This document shows positions 1-10,258 of a stretch of DNA of 64,000 bases, one piece after another. The number at the start of each line of letters is the position of its first letter. The stretch's first letter is position 1. The stretch lies in contig CM055902.1 of the NCBI GenBank assembly GCA_029582155.1, forward strand, positions 17,239,011 to 17,303,010, given 5' to 3'. The notes under the pieces are model-generated. The model did not search any database, was not told where the DNA came from, and worked only from the letters and a program-made list of their open reading frames with translations. The stretch comes from Panopea generosa (taxonomy: Eukaryota > Mollusca > Bivalvia > Adapedonta > Hiatellidae). Both the position numbers and the translations under genes were made by a program.

Positions 1-47
1 CTGGAAATTGTATCAAAATGTCATTTTAATATAATCAATTGTACTTC

Positions 48-235
48 AAGTGGGGGCGGTAGTGTGATGGATAGTGTTGACCCCTCACTCCAGAGGTTGC
101 CGGTTCGATCCCAAGCTTGACCAGATGCCTTTCATAAAACAACTCTTAGTACTGGTACTACCCAGGAAGCGGACTCGAGGATGGTCTGTATAAGCTTTGA
201 GCTTTCATCGCAATCGAGCTAAAAAAAATAAGTAT
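48..235 (+). mobile_element. SINE family 2 copy
   Basis: A tRNA-like head (GGTAGTGTGATGGATAG; B-box-like GGTTCGATCCC) is followed by a body with ACTACCCAGGAAGCGGACT and a short AAATAAGTATAAACTA tail. It matches 4297-4492. Confidence 0.6.
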
Positions 236-520
236 AAACTACTTGATATGAAAACTTTTAAAAGATATTGAACATTCAAGATTTCACCTAACACAATCTT
301 ACGCTAACAGAGCTTTGAAAAACTCGGCAATTATTTGTTTATTTTGACATTGGCCAATTAGAACTGAATATTACCGCATATTTGGATATTATAATAGCTA
401 ATTCTACATAAATGATTTAAGGTTGATAAGTGAATGGACGCATGTTTAAGGTTTTATTTACCCTCGGGTTAGTTTGATGGGCAAATAAGTGATAAGTGAA
501 TGGAATTCCATAGTTCCACA

Positions 521-1532
521 TATATATGAGGGGGGATCAGAAAGTTTGTAGACTTTTGCCATAACTTTTTTATTTATCATTGTATTCTAATAATTCTCAG
601 GGAGCCTGTGCTGCTATATATTTGCAGTAATTTTGCAAAAAATTTATAATTTTTTATCATTAGTTTATATTCCATAGTAACTATGGAATCATTGATTTAC
701 GTAGTCGGGGCAGTTTTTGCTTTTTTCCTATCTCTACTATTCAAACAAGCTTAGCATTGCTAAAAACATGTTTTATTTTTAAATAAAAAATATGAATGTG
801 TGCTGTATTGAATGCTTGTTTACATCCTTTAAAAAAATGGCACCAATTATGCGCATCTCGTAATGACATCAATATTATGATATTACTGTATGCCATTTTG
901 TTTGAAACAAAATGACATCAGGGCACTTGAAAAATGAATTACCATGCGAAATACTGCAGTTCAGTAAAGTTCTGCTCCATGTAAGGCAATATACCTGCTC
1001 AAAGAGAGAAACAGAAGTATGTACGGTGAATCTTATATTTCAAGGTCTCTAGTGTTTAAATGTCACAAAATTATTGTTTTTGAGATGGCCGGGAATCAGT
1101 CATTAAAAAAGAGCAAATTGGAAGTCGATTTGAAGACATATTGGAATCAAATCATGTTTTACAGAATTTTGTGTCCAGTATACCATCTTCTGATTTTGTT
1201 CACTGAATGGTGTAAATGACGGCAAAAACGTATAGACCATGAAGGAGAGTATTTTGAGAAGGAGTGACTCAGTAAATTTGATACAAAAGCACCTGTTTAA
1301 AATACTGACGTCAGTTTTTGTTGAATATATCATCATTTTGCCCCGACATATGTAACTGCAATGCTTTGAATAGCGCCTTATTTTCTTAATAGTTGACGTA
1401 TCATGCTGAAACTTTCAAAATATGTCCCATATACATTTACTTCAAATACAATAACACTATTGTGCATGTATAATTGATATAAATAAGTTATGGCAAAAGT
1501 CTACAAACTTTCTGATCACCCCTCATATATAT
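521..1532. mobile_element. Tc1/mariner-like non-autonomous element, about 1.0 kb, terminal inverted repeats
   Basis: The left end (525-569, GAGGGGGGATCAGAAAGTTT and onward through GTAGACTTTTGCCATAACTT) is nearly the exact reverse complement of 1487-1530. Both ends abut TA-rich flanks (TATATA), fitting a TA target site. No transposase is recognisable; the two short open frames inside do not match a DDE domain I know. It lies downstream of ABCG exon 2, within that gene's next intron. Confidence 0.7.
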
Positions 1533-1752
1533 ACTTTCACTCAAACTTTTCATTTGGGAACTTCATAGCATTTTCTATAAATGTACATATTTTGTCATTT
1601 ACAATAATACAGGACACAAACTTCTGACAACTGAATGCCTCACACCCCTTTGCAAAATACATCACCCCAGACGGCATTTATATGGTGGGTATACTGTACA
1701 CATAACACAAACTTAAAACATGTACATCATATATATACACATTTACACTTAC

Positions 1753-1919
1753 AGCCAATGTCTCTCTCAGAGTCAAATTACCAAAGAAGGCTTCCTGTTG
1801 TAGAACATAACAAATCTTTCTCTTTAGTAACTTGTTCAGCCTTCCTCCATCAAGGGTTATCTCCCCTGTATAGGGCATCCTTCCTGACAGTGTGTTTAAC
1901 AGTGTTGATTTACCAGCTC
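1753..1919 (-). CDS. ABCG gene, coding exon 2
   Basis: 167 nt between acceptor ACAATTTTAG (1920) and donor GTAAGTGT (1752). The first two bases complete a Gly codon with exon 1, giving GAGKST. The exon ends in phase 0 after RETLA. Both splice sites are near consensus. Confidence 0.88.
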
Positions 1920-4687
1920 CTAAAATTGTAAAACAAAAGTAGAAAGTTTTTTCCCATCTTTTGAGTATGTCAAGAGTCAGAAGCAAAGACATGGACCATT
2001 TCAATCAAATAAATAAAAAAAAATAACAGTGGTTAGCGCGTCTGACTATCAATCCAGGAGTCATGAGTTTGAATTCCCGCCCAGCCACAATCTCCATAAT
2101 GGTTGATATACAACATTGAGTCTCATTATTATTCGTCTCTCACTGCTGATTTAAGTGGGAAAGTTATCAGTTACTTGCGGAGATGGGGTGTGCTCGAGTA
2201 CTGGTTAATCTTCCAGGATTCCAGGAAACAGTGGTTAGGTTAACTGATCGTCTGTTAGCCCTTGATGTCATAAAAATGATGCTAAATATTCAATCAATCA
2301 AATATTGGGGTAAGGATCAATAACAGCCCCACCCACCTGTCTGATTTTTCTACTATTGTACTAAATGAAAATCACAACTGAGGAATGAACTGATAGTATG
2401 ACAACTGCACATATATGTGCTTTAAAAACAAATTATTGATGGTGTTATGCAGTTAAAATTAGAACTATTTATTTATTTCATTTCTTTACTTCATTAATAA
2501 TAGCAAAGACCCTGACTTGAGTAAATACATTGAAACTAATATTAGTATTCCCCATTCATCAGCCACACCAGTTCAGTCATACAGATAGGTAAGCTTTAGG
2601 TCTCAAGGGGTACTACAATTTCAGGTGAATCTAACAAAGCAAACCTTTACGGAAAATGTTGTCATTTAGAAGTATTTCCAAATCCCAGTATTGATCTTGA
2701 CCCCCCCCCCCCCCCCCTACCCCAACCTTCCCACCTCCCCACTCTGGATGCACAACTGCAAGTTTACATTTTTTAAAATAATATAAATGTCATCATCCAT
2801 TCAATTTCAACATAAATGCAAGCCAGACTGTCAAAAATACTATAGATTAACTGTGTGTATATTAACGTATATATAAAATTATGTGTAAAATATACAATGT
2901 ATTTATTTACATGTATCAATAATGCAGAATTACCCTAAAATGACATATAAGTTAGTAAGTTACATATGAATAGTTACAGTAAATGATAAACCTAAATGGT
3001 GTCAGTGTTTAACCTCATTTGACAACCAAAGGAATCGCTTCTCAAAATTCTGTTGTTCTTATTTGTTAAAACAGCCTACAAAATAATTTAATTATTAAAT
3101 TTGTTCGTACTTATTAAGAAGTTCGTCATCACTGCGCAAGCATGAATAGCATTGCACAGTCTCTGTACTTGATTCAATTCTGAACGAGTCATGTACAAAC
3201 TACAAAGTCACGCAACTATGCTTAGAAACGGACTTAGCAAACATCAACTTTAAAACGTCAGTCATCTCAGTTTTCATCGTAGCTCTGCCCGGAGTCAGTC
3301 AAATGATGTTAACACTAAGCCAGTTGGCATTCATTTAGTAAAAATGTAACAATTAAGAAAAGTTTTACTAAATGAACACTAACTATTACTAAGTGCCAAT
3401 TCTTGTATTTTTAACGTATAGAGATATTCGGTAGCTGTAAAAACCAGTTTTACTCCTATTTTATCCTTTACTTCAAGGACTTGTATAAAAGGATAGGAAA
3501 CTTGCATCTCCTGACTAAATGTTGATTAAATAGCACACAAAAGATTCATAATTTGCAAATCAATCATTCTTAATTCACAGGCAGCTTCTGGTAATTTCTT
3601 GTACATAAACTGTAAGTTGTATGCAATCTTTGAAGGAAAATTTATCCTATTTTGTCATTATTTCAGCTGCTGTATACAAATTGTGTAATCACAAGTACAT
3701 CAATAATTTAAAACACAATTTTCTGGGAATGGTGTTGTTTTGATGACAAATTCATTCTGCAATGTAAGAATTTTGATTTGAATTCCTGAGATGAATGGAA
3801 GTTAAGATAATTGAAAACGAGATATTGCGAGATTTTGCGTGAATATGTGAGTGTCGCAAAATCTCAGTTAGTTGCCTTTCCTTCTCTATATAATTCCTTG
3901 TTCATTTCTAGAGAAAATTGGAATGAATTCAGCAAATATAATACTTTGGATAAAATATTAAGCCCTCAAACTTTCTTTTTTAATCAAAGTTTGAATATTG
4001 TATTACATAAAAAAAGAAAGCTTTTGAAACAGATAAATTAGTAAAAATTTGGATGAATGCATTAGGTATGATTCAAGACCATTAAAGATAAACACTGAGT
4101 TGTAGACCTATCAGAATGTAGAGGTGTGTCAATTATTGATCATTGATTGTTTAATAACTTCTGATGATATCATGTCAAAATTATGAATTCTAAATATTCT
4201 ACAAATAATTATGACATGTCATTATTTAAGTGGTAGGTAATTATTTATATATATAACATATATATGAAATCTTGCAATAAGGGAAGTTGAGTAAGCTGGT
4301 GGTAGTACGATGGACAGAGTATTGGTCACTCATGCCAGAAGTCTTAGTTGCAGGTTCGATCCTACAATCAACTCAATGGCCTCACAAAATCAAATCTCAG
4401 CTCTACCCAGAAAATGGACTTAAGAGCAATTCATATATTTAAGGTCTGAGCCTACTTTACAACCAAGCTTAAATAAATTAATATAAACTAATTAAGGGAT
4501 ATTTCATAATGTATGATAATGAAACCTTGCACATTTAAAGGGAAGTTGAATTTTTTTTTTAATGTAAAAAATTACCACTTGGCCCCATGATGCTAAGAAG
4601 TTCTCCTGTCTTTGCAGCACCAGTAACTGTAGACAGTATCTGCCTGCCTTCCACTTCCACACACACATCTGTGAAATAAAAAGCCAT
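1753..4687 (-). CDS. ABCG-type ABC half-transporter, 5' part (two coding exons; gene continues off left edge)
   Basis: Two minus-strand exons join to give the first 93 residues of an ABC nucleotide-binding domain. The start is the ATG at 4687..4685 ([14 protein letters not shown]): it follows an in-frame TGA by four codons and has G at -3 and +4. Residues 31-44 read [14 protein letters not shown], the Walker A loop, and the exon junction falls inside it (GPS-G/AGKST). The second exon carries the stretch ending in the Q-loop ([22 protein letters not shown]). The order NBD first, with [10 protein letters not shown] and LTLRETL, is typical of the ABCG (white) subfamily, whose half-transporters dimerise in membranes to export lipids or small molecules. 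The ABC signature, Walker B and six membrane helices must lie beyond the left edge. The roughly 12-residue N-terminus is short for the family. The substrate cannot be told. A SINE and a poly-C run sit in the intron, and a Tc1-like element lies downstream. Confidence 0.85.
2028..2303 (+). mobile_element. SINE family 1 copy
   Basis: tRNA-like head partly lost (GGTTAGCGCGTCTGACTATC...), a body with GTGTGCTCGAGTACTGGTTA, and a 3' tail GCTAAATATTCAATCAATCA. It lies within the ABCG intron. Confidence 0.8.
2701..2717. repeat. Poly-C run
   Basis: Seventeen or so C in a row; its length is likely unstable or uncertain. Inside the ABCG intron. Confidence 0.8.
4297..4492 (+). mobile_element. SINE family 2 copy
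   Basis: Same order as 48-235: GGTAGTACGATGGACAGAG, GGTTCGATCC, CTACCCAGAAAATGGACTT, and a TAAATTAATATAAACTA tail. It lies in the intron between ABCG coding exons 1 and 2. Confidence 0.6.
4576..4687 (-). CDS. ABCG gene, coding exon 1
   Basis: 112 nt, 37 codons plus one base, ending CCA AGT G before donor GTAAT (4575). It encodes residues 1-37 up to MGPS of Walker A. Upstream sequence back to an acceptor-like TTTTGCAG near 4752 is probably 5' UTR of the same exon, because it holds an in-frame stop. Confidence 0.85.
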
Positions 4688-4752
4688 CTCGACAAAATTT
4701 CAACTGCTTTCGTAGTGTACCATTAGCTGGTAACTGGTCACGCTTTAAACTC
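4688..4752 (-). other. Putative 5' UTR of the ABCG gene
   Basis: Lies between an acceptor-like TTTTGCAG and the start codon. All three frames were considered; only the frame starting at 4687 continues into the ABC domain, and it is stopped by TGA just upstream of the ATG. An acceptor-like TTTATTTCACAG at about 4669 overlaps codons 4-6 and would remove the ATG if used. Confidence 0.45.
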
Positions 4753-4894
4753 TGCAAAATAACAATATGTCACATAGTAAAAAATCTGGTACATAAAATT
4801 CAGTAATGCATTTTACACTAGAAATGTTAAAAATTAGTTTTCTTCTTGTGGCACAAATAAACATGTATCTCTACATATGTCATAGTAAAGCACA

Positions 4895-5285
4895 CACACA
4901 CACACAGTCTGGTTTACCTATCTTACTGAGGTTTTCCTATATAAACTATACCTCACTTTCTTACTGAGGTTTTCCTGTATAAACTATACCTCACTTTGTA
5001 TGCAGTAACACCTACAAAATTACCAAGATATACCTAGGTATGGCAATCAAGCCCTCTTACAACCCTCTGACAACCATAATCCTAACCCAAAATGGAATGA
5101 ATCCTAACCCTAACCCTAAATAATCCTAATTTGGACCCTAACCCTAAAAATTGTCACCAATTTCGCACCCCTAAAAATACCACACAAGGTTAGATAAACC
5201 AACTCACATACATGCACGAACACACACACATGCAAGCACATGCATGCACACGCACACATGCGCACACACACACACACACACACAC
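4895..5285. repeat. Low-complexity cluster: (CA)n, 37-bp doublet, CCCTAA-like and (CACACG)n
   Basis: (CA)n at 4895-4909 and 5219-5285; ACTGAGGTTTTCCTRTATAA repeated at 4925 and 4962; scattered CCCTAA units at 5085-5155 resemble telomere repeat but are too few and degenerate to be one. Confidence 0.65.
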
Positions 5286-6277
5286 AAATTCATATCTTCA
5301 CTTGCTAAATTGAACTTAATGTAAAATATATGTATAGACGTTTACTTTGACCTCTATTCTGATTGCTACACTCCAATGTTTATTGAATGCACAAAGCAGT
5401 TCAGTTTTAGAGAAGTTTTAATGAATTTAATGTTTATAATGCTGGTGACTGAATATGCATTTATAATAGTTTGAATGTGTTGTTATAAAAAAAAAGTTTC
5501 CCCTTTCTTTGATTAATAACAAGAATACAAAATTTTATTTAATGTGAAACATGCAAGAATTATCTTTCTGTTCAGTTTTAATGAAATATATGCCAGATAA
5601 ATTAGATCTTTGAAAACTTAATGCAATAGCCAAACAGGATAATTTCTGTCTGAGTCTTTTATTGATTAAAAAAATGGGCTAATTTCCACTCATATTACAA
5701 TATCAATATTATCAAAGATTTTGACCAAACTTATTATGTAGTTATGTTATTGTAAAGCCATAAGCTTCATATCAAAGATATTTTTAAAACAAACTGGACT
5801 TGAACTTTGTATTTTAAAAGTTTGGATTATGTTCTTTGAAATATTTGCTTTATGCTTTACAAACTACATTCTTCAATAGATTTTTATCACACAATTTCTA
5901 TATTATCAAAAGGTGTCAGAACTGGAAAAATAAGATAATTACTGATTGAGTTAAGGTCCCTGAGTAACACCAAAATTGCACTATTTCAACGCTAGCATCC
6001 AAACTTTTCATAGGGCAAAGCTTGAACATAAAATTTTGAACTTCACTATTACTTAGATAATTCATGTTTAAGCTTTGGTCTTTGGATCATTAAAAAGTGT
6101 TAAATTTGCCTATGTGTAAATCTCGCAAACTTTGTAATAAGCTTGGAAAAGTTTTATGTCTGAATGATGGCACTCAGATGAGTACATATAAATAGCTTTA
6201 TTTTTACACCTGGACTATGCTAAGTTCCATTAAACAGCAAATACATTTGCTGCCTGGTTCTCTAAATTTATTGCAGT

Positions 6278-6535
6278 TGAATATTTAATTTAGCATCCAT
6301 CATTTTATTTCATCAAATGCTTACACTCATTCCTTGGATCCTGGAAGGTTAACCAGTACTTGAGCACACCCATCTCTGTAAGTAACTTATAACTGTCCTA
6401 TTTTAATCAGCAATGAGAGATGAACTACAATGAGACCGTCAAACGCAATGTCGTATATATCATAATCTAATTTAATCATCACAGAGACTGTAACTGATTG
6501 ATAGTCAGATGCATTACGGAGTGAGCGAGCCTCGC
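6278..6535 (-). mobile_element. SINE family 1 copy, diverged
   Basis: Reverse-strand version of the family with the same landmarks (GGTTAACCAGTACTTGAGCA, GATTGATAGTCAGA) but many changes, so probably old. Confidence 0.65.
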
Positions 6536-6768
6536 TTAATAAAAATATCATTATGTGTCCTGAATATGAGATTGAACCAGTGTCAAAGAAAATAAGTTTG
6601 TTTGATAATGTTAGCTCACTGTTACTGGACTAAGCTCATGTTAGCTTGTATGGTTAAACAGTCAATGATGCTGTCCCTTCATTCTTCTTCATGTGATATA
6701 ACAAGTTGTTCAAATTTAGCAGTCACCTATCCAAATACTATAGTCTAATCATGTACTTTGTTGCTTAA

Positions 6769-7017
6769 CCCTTTACTCCATAGATACGCGATTTCCCGTG
6801 CCAATCGCAGGAGGCCTTTGAAAACAGTGCAGGAAGAGTTCAGATTGCTCGTAACGAGTTCAGATTGCACTGCTTTCCACTCTGTCAGTTAATATAAACA
6901 TAATTCACCCAATAATTCAAAAGACTTCTATATAAGGTGTCCAAAGGCGTCTATATTAGAGGTGTCCAAAGGCGTCTATATTAGAGGTGTCCAAAGGCGT
7001 CTATATGAAGTAAAGGG
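6769..7017. mobile_element. TTAA-flanked MITE (piggyBac-type ends), copy 1
   Basis: TTAA at 6765-6768 and 7018-7021 flank an element starting CCCTTTACTCCATAGATACG and ending CTATATGAAGTAAAGGG. TTAA targets with CCC...GGG ends are the mark of piggyBac-type transposition. It includes three tandem 25-bp units with GTGTCCAAAGGCGTCTATAT and a small internal palindrome. No coding capacity. Confidence 0.75.
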
Positions 7018-8127
7018 TTAATTAACTTCCAATACAGTCAGTCCACTTCAGGTTAGGCTGTTGTACGTGACTTATGTACATGCATTATAAATGTGAGCTA
7101 ATATGCTAACATTTAACTGTATGTTTCCTGTTGCTTACTGTTTCACTCATGACAGAAATGGATCAAAATATCTTTCATATCCGAATATTTCGATTATCCG
7201 ATTTATTATCCATTACAACATTCATCTGTGACAATTGCTTATTTCGCTAAAATGTTCTTAGGAGAAAAAAAAAATAACATTATCTTCACAACGATTCTAC
7301 ACAATAGTTTACTTATCTATAACTTACTGCAAAACAAGTTTGTATAAAGACGAGTCCCAACTGTGTGCAAATATATGCACTGGCACGGACAACGGCTAAT
7401 TTGTTTACATTTACTTCGCACATAGGTTGTTTCGCCTAAAATAAATTTAACTAGCAAATAACTCTTCTCTCGCAATGGTATTAAATCCACCACTTAATAT
7501 TAATGAATATGTTATATAATATCGTATAAATACGACAATGAAAACGAAATAAACTCCTATATTCAATATTTCATCCACCACAATACTGTTTAAGGGTTTG
7601 AATTCTCGAGGCGAAATTGGATGACGGAAACTCTTCAACTGTGAAGGTAAAAAAATACTCATTTCCAAAAAAGGAAAACAACAGCAAAGAAAGAGATTTA
7701 ATGATTACACTATTGCCGGTAAAACTACTGTTTAAGGCCTTTATATGATCAAATATGCCATACGAAATGCATGTTTATATTTTTACACAATTTGGACCGC
7801 TTGTGCCCTTACAAGTGTCCTTTGCTGAAGAAAATTGCACATGAGTCGGGGCTGTCCATCATTCATAATATTTAATACAAAATATGGCCCAAAAATAATA
7901 ATATTTCATTTTCATTGTTGAAATAGAGTATTTGGTCAAGTATCGGTAAGGAAAAACGAGTTGTGGTGGTCTAGGGATTATCATGCATGATCCAAGACTG
8001 TTGCGTACCTTACAACGCAACGCCAAATCGTGTAGATTATTTCCACACAAAAAATACATCAGAAACGATGATAATGAAATCTATATATCATGCTTATTTT
8101 GGGGTATGACTTAACACCTGAAAGGGC

Positions 8128-8570
8128 CCCTTTCTGCAGAAAGAGTTTTTTTACATGGAAAGGGCCTACAAAACACACCTTTTTCGTGCAAAGCACATGA
8201 AATTAACATTTAATCATTTAGAAACATGTTTTATGATATATCTGGGAGTTTTATAAATTTAAGTTGTATTTTAAAGATTTTATAGCAATAAAACTAATTA
8301 TGACTGAAGATGGCTCTGCAACAAGGGCTTTTCTACACTGAAAGAGCCTACTAAACACACATTTTTCATGCAAATCACATAAAATCGATATTTAATCGTT
8401 TAGAAACATGTTTAAGGATATATCTGGGAGTTTTTATAAGTTTAAATTGTATTTTAAAGATTTTGTAGCAATAAAACTAATTATGACTCAAAACAGCTCT
8501 GTGGGAAGGGCATTTTCATCACAAAAAGGGCCTACTAAACACTCATTTTTTGTGCAAATCACATATTATT
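8128..8570. repeat. Tandem repeat, unit about 184 bp, 2.5 copies
   Basis: AAGGGCCTAC or its variant recurs near 8160, 8342 and 8526, each followed by the same order of AAACATGTTT, ATATCTGGGAGTTTT and AGCAATAAAACTAATTATGAC. Confidence 0.75.
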
Positions 8571-10110
8571 GACTCTTAATCTTTGTGATTTTGTAATTTG
8601 TTATGTTATTGTATATAAGTGCATTGCTTATATTTTATGATTTATTTTCCTGATCAATCAATATATTGTTTCATTTATGCTACAAAAAGTTCAATCACTA
8701 ATTATATAGAGGTTAAATTTGGTTACAGTGCATTTTAGAGATTGATGGGATAAATTAATTAAACACGCCTGAAATTTCAGGTGGCACCTTATTTCTTTGA
8801 TAACTCTTTTGAACTTTTGTCGGAACTTAATAATATTTGAACCCAAGTATAACCAATAGAAATGTTGACCATTTCTAATATTTATCGATCATTTACGGTA
8901 CTACTTTTCTTATGAATTAAAGATGAAAAAAATGTTGAAATTTTAAAGAAAGATTTATTTTTTTTAACCAAAAAGGTAGTATACTTGTTTGAACAATGAA
9001 CGAATGCATTTCAACTACAAATTATCAATTTTATGTAGAAAGATTAAGAAGTATCCATGTGCTACAGAAGTTTTATATTGATTTTTAAAGAAGTTTTTCT
9101 TAATTCTTACTTTAAAAATTGGCTAAAAATTATCACAAAAAATAACAGTGAACGAGAAAGTGTGATATATATATATACAGACAAATTTAACTCCCTATAC
9201 CCTCAGTTCCCACAAAAAAGTGAATATATTAAGGCTAAAAATAAATGTGTGTTTCAGGTTACGCTCTTAAAAAATATAGTGGAGGTTACTTATTTAAAGG
9301 TGGCTTTTTGTTTTCAATTTTTATTATTAATAATGAGTTGGGTTCTTGACTTCACTGGTTCTAGTTAAATGTGGTACAAAAAAAATAGCTGAATTAGTAG
9401 CCTAGGCACCAAAAAGTTGGAGTAGGTAGGGTAAACTGAAACACTCGTGGATTTGATTTTGTAATACTGTAAAATATTGTATATGTAACAGATATTTTTG
9501 TCAAACAAACTCACCAAATACATTCTTTAAAAATAAATCTTTAGGAGTATGCCTAAGGACCCTTTACCAATTTGGGCATAGATTTTACTCCAGTTACATC
9601 ACTGCCTGAGACAGTGGTTTTTCAATCTTCTTCGGGAAAGGTTCTTTAAAAATAAACTGTCATTCCAAGGAGATGTTCAGCCATCAATCCTGTGTGAAAG
9701 GAGAGCAATAAACAGAGTAAATAAATGATCTCCCTGAACAATATAAAATGCTGATAAACCTTCTTCAGAATCGAGGCAGAGTGGATTGACCCTAAATTTA
9801 TAGTCTTTGTTCACCCATAATAAATGTAATGAGGAAATTGTCAACAATACAATAAATCAAAGGAGATACTGGGTATTAAATTTTGCAATAAGTACTGGGT
9901 AAGCAGATTTTTAACAATAACTAAAAAACTGCATGTTCACCATGCTTGATAATGATGAAGTGAAAATATAATTTTAACTCAGTCTCTGTTGAGATGGCAG
10001 TCACATGGTGACACAATGTATGAAATAGATTCCTGACCACTATATCAATTATGTAGTCTAAGTATTTTCATGAAATTGTTTAAATACTATTTATATGTAT
10101 ATTTCAGTGC

Positions 10111-10224
10111 ATGAGTACTAAAGCAATTAACAATGGCGTATCAAAAGGTATACATGAATCAGATACACTCCAGTTCCCTCCTGGGTCAGTTGTCGCAGAT
10201 GTGGAAGAGAGACATACTGTGTGA
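10111..10224 (+). promoter_or_regulatory. Upstream ORF overlapping the BTB start codon
   Basis: An ATG 22 nt before the BTB start opens a 37-codon frame ending at TGA 10222-10224, inside coding exon 1 and out of frame with it. If the mRNA begins upstream of 10111, scanning ribosomes meet this ATG first, which would lower BTB translation. The effect is inferred from general knowledge of overlapping uORFs. Confidence 0.4.
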
Positions 10225-10258
10225 TGCTGTCATATGTACAGGCTCAGTTACCACCAAG
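10133..10258 (+). CDS. BTB gene, coding exon 1
   Basis: 42 complete codons from ATG (MAYQKVYMNQ) to donor AAG/GTATTT. The exon probably starts at 10108 after acceptor TATATTTCAG, which leaves 25 nt of 5' UTR here and implies an upstream non-coding exon. It encodes the first strand and helix of the BTB fold, including the DILCDAVI motif. An overlapping out-of-frame upstream ORF starts at 10111. Confidence 0.85.

Larger units (their letters stand above)
4753..10107. other. Divergent intergenic region between the ABCG and BTB genes
   Basis: Holds low-complexity DNA, one old SINE, a TTAA MITE and the 184-bp tandem repeat. The stretch 7130-8060 is less AT-rich and less repetitive than its surroundings and has scattered CpG, so it may hold first exons or promoters of either gene; I cannot place a transcription start. 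The remainder, including 8590-10107, shows nothing I can support. Confidence 0.4.

Noticed and set aside
5085-5155. Telomere or interstitial telomeric array
   Set aside because: Only a few CCCTAA-like units, irregularly spaced and mixed with other sequence.
7447-8059. Minus-strand frames as N-terminal ABCG exons
   Set aside because: They lack ABC-like sequence, and the ATG at 4687 with an upstream in-frame stop explains the start.
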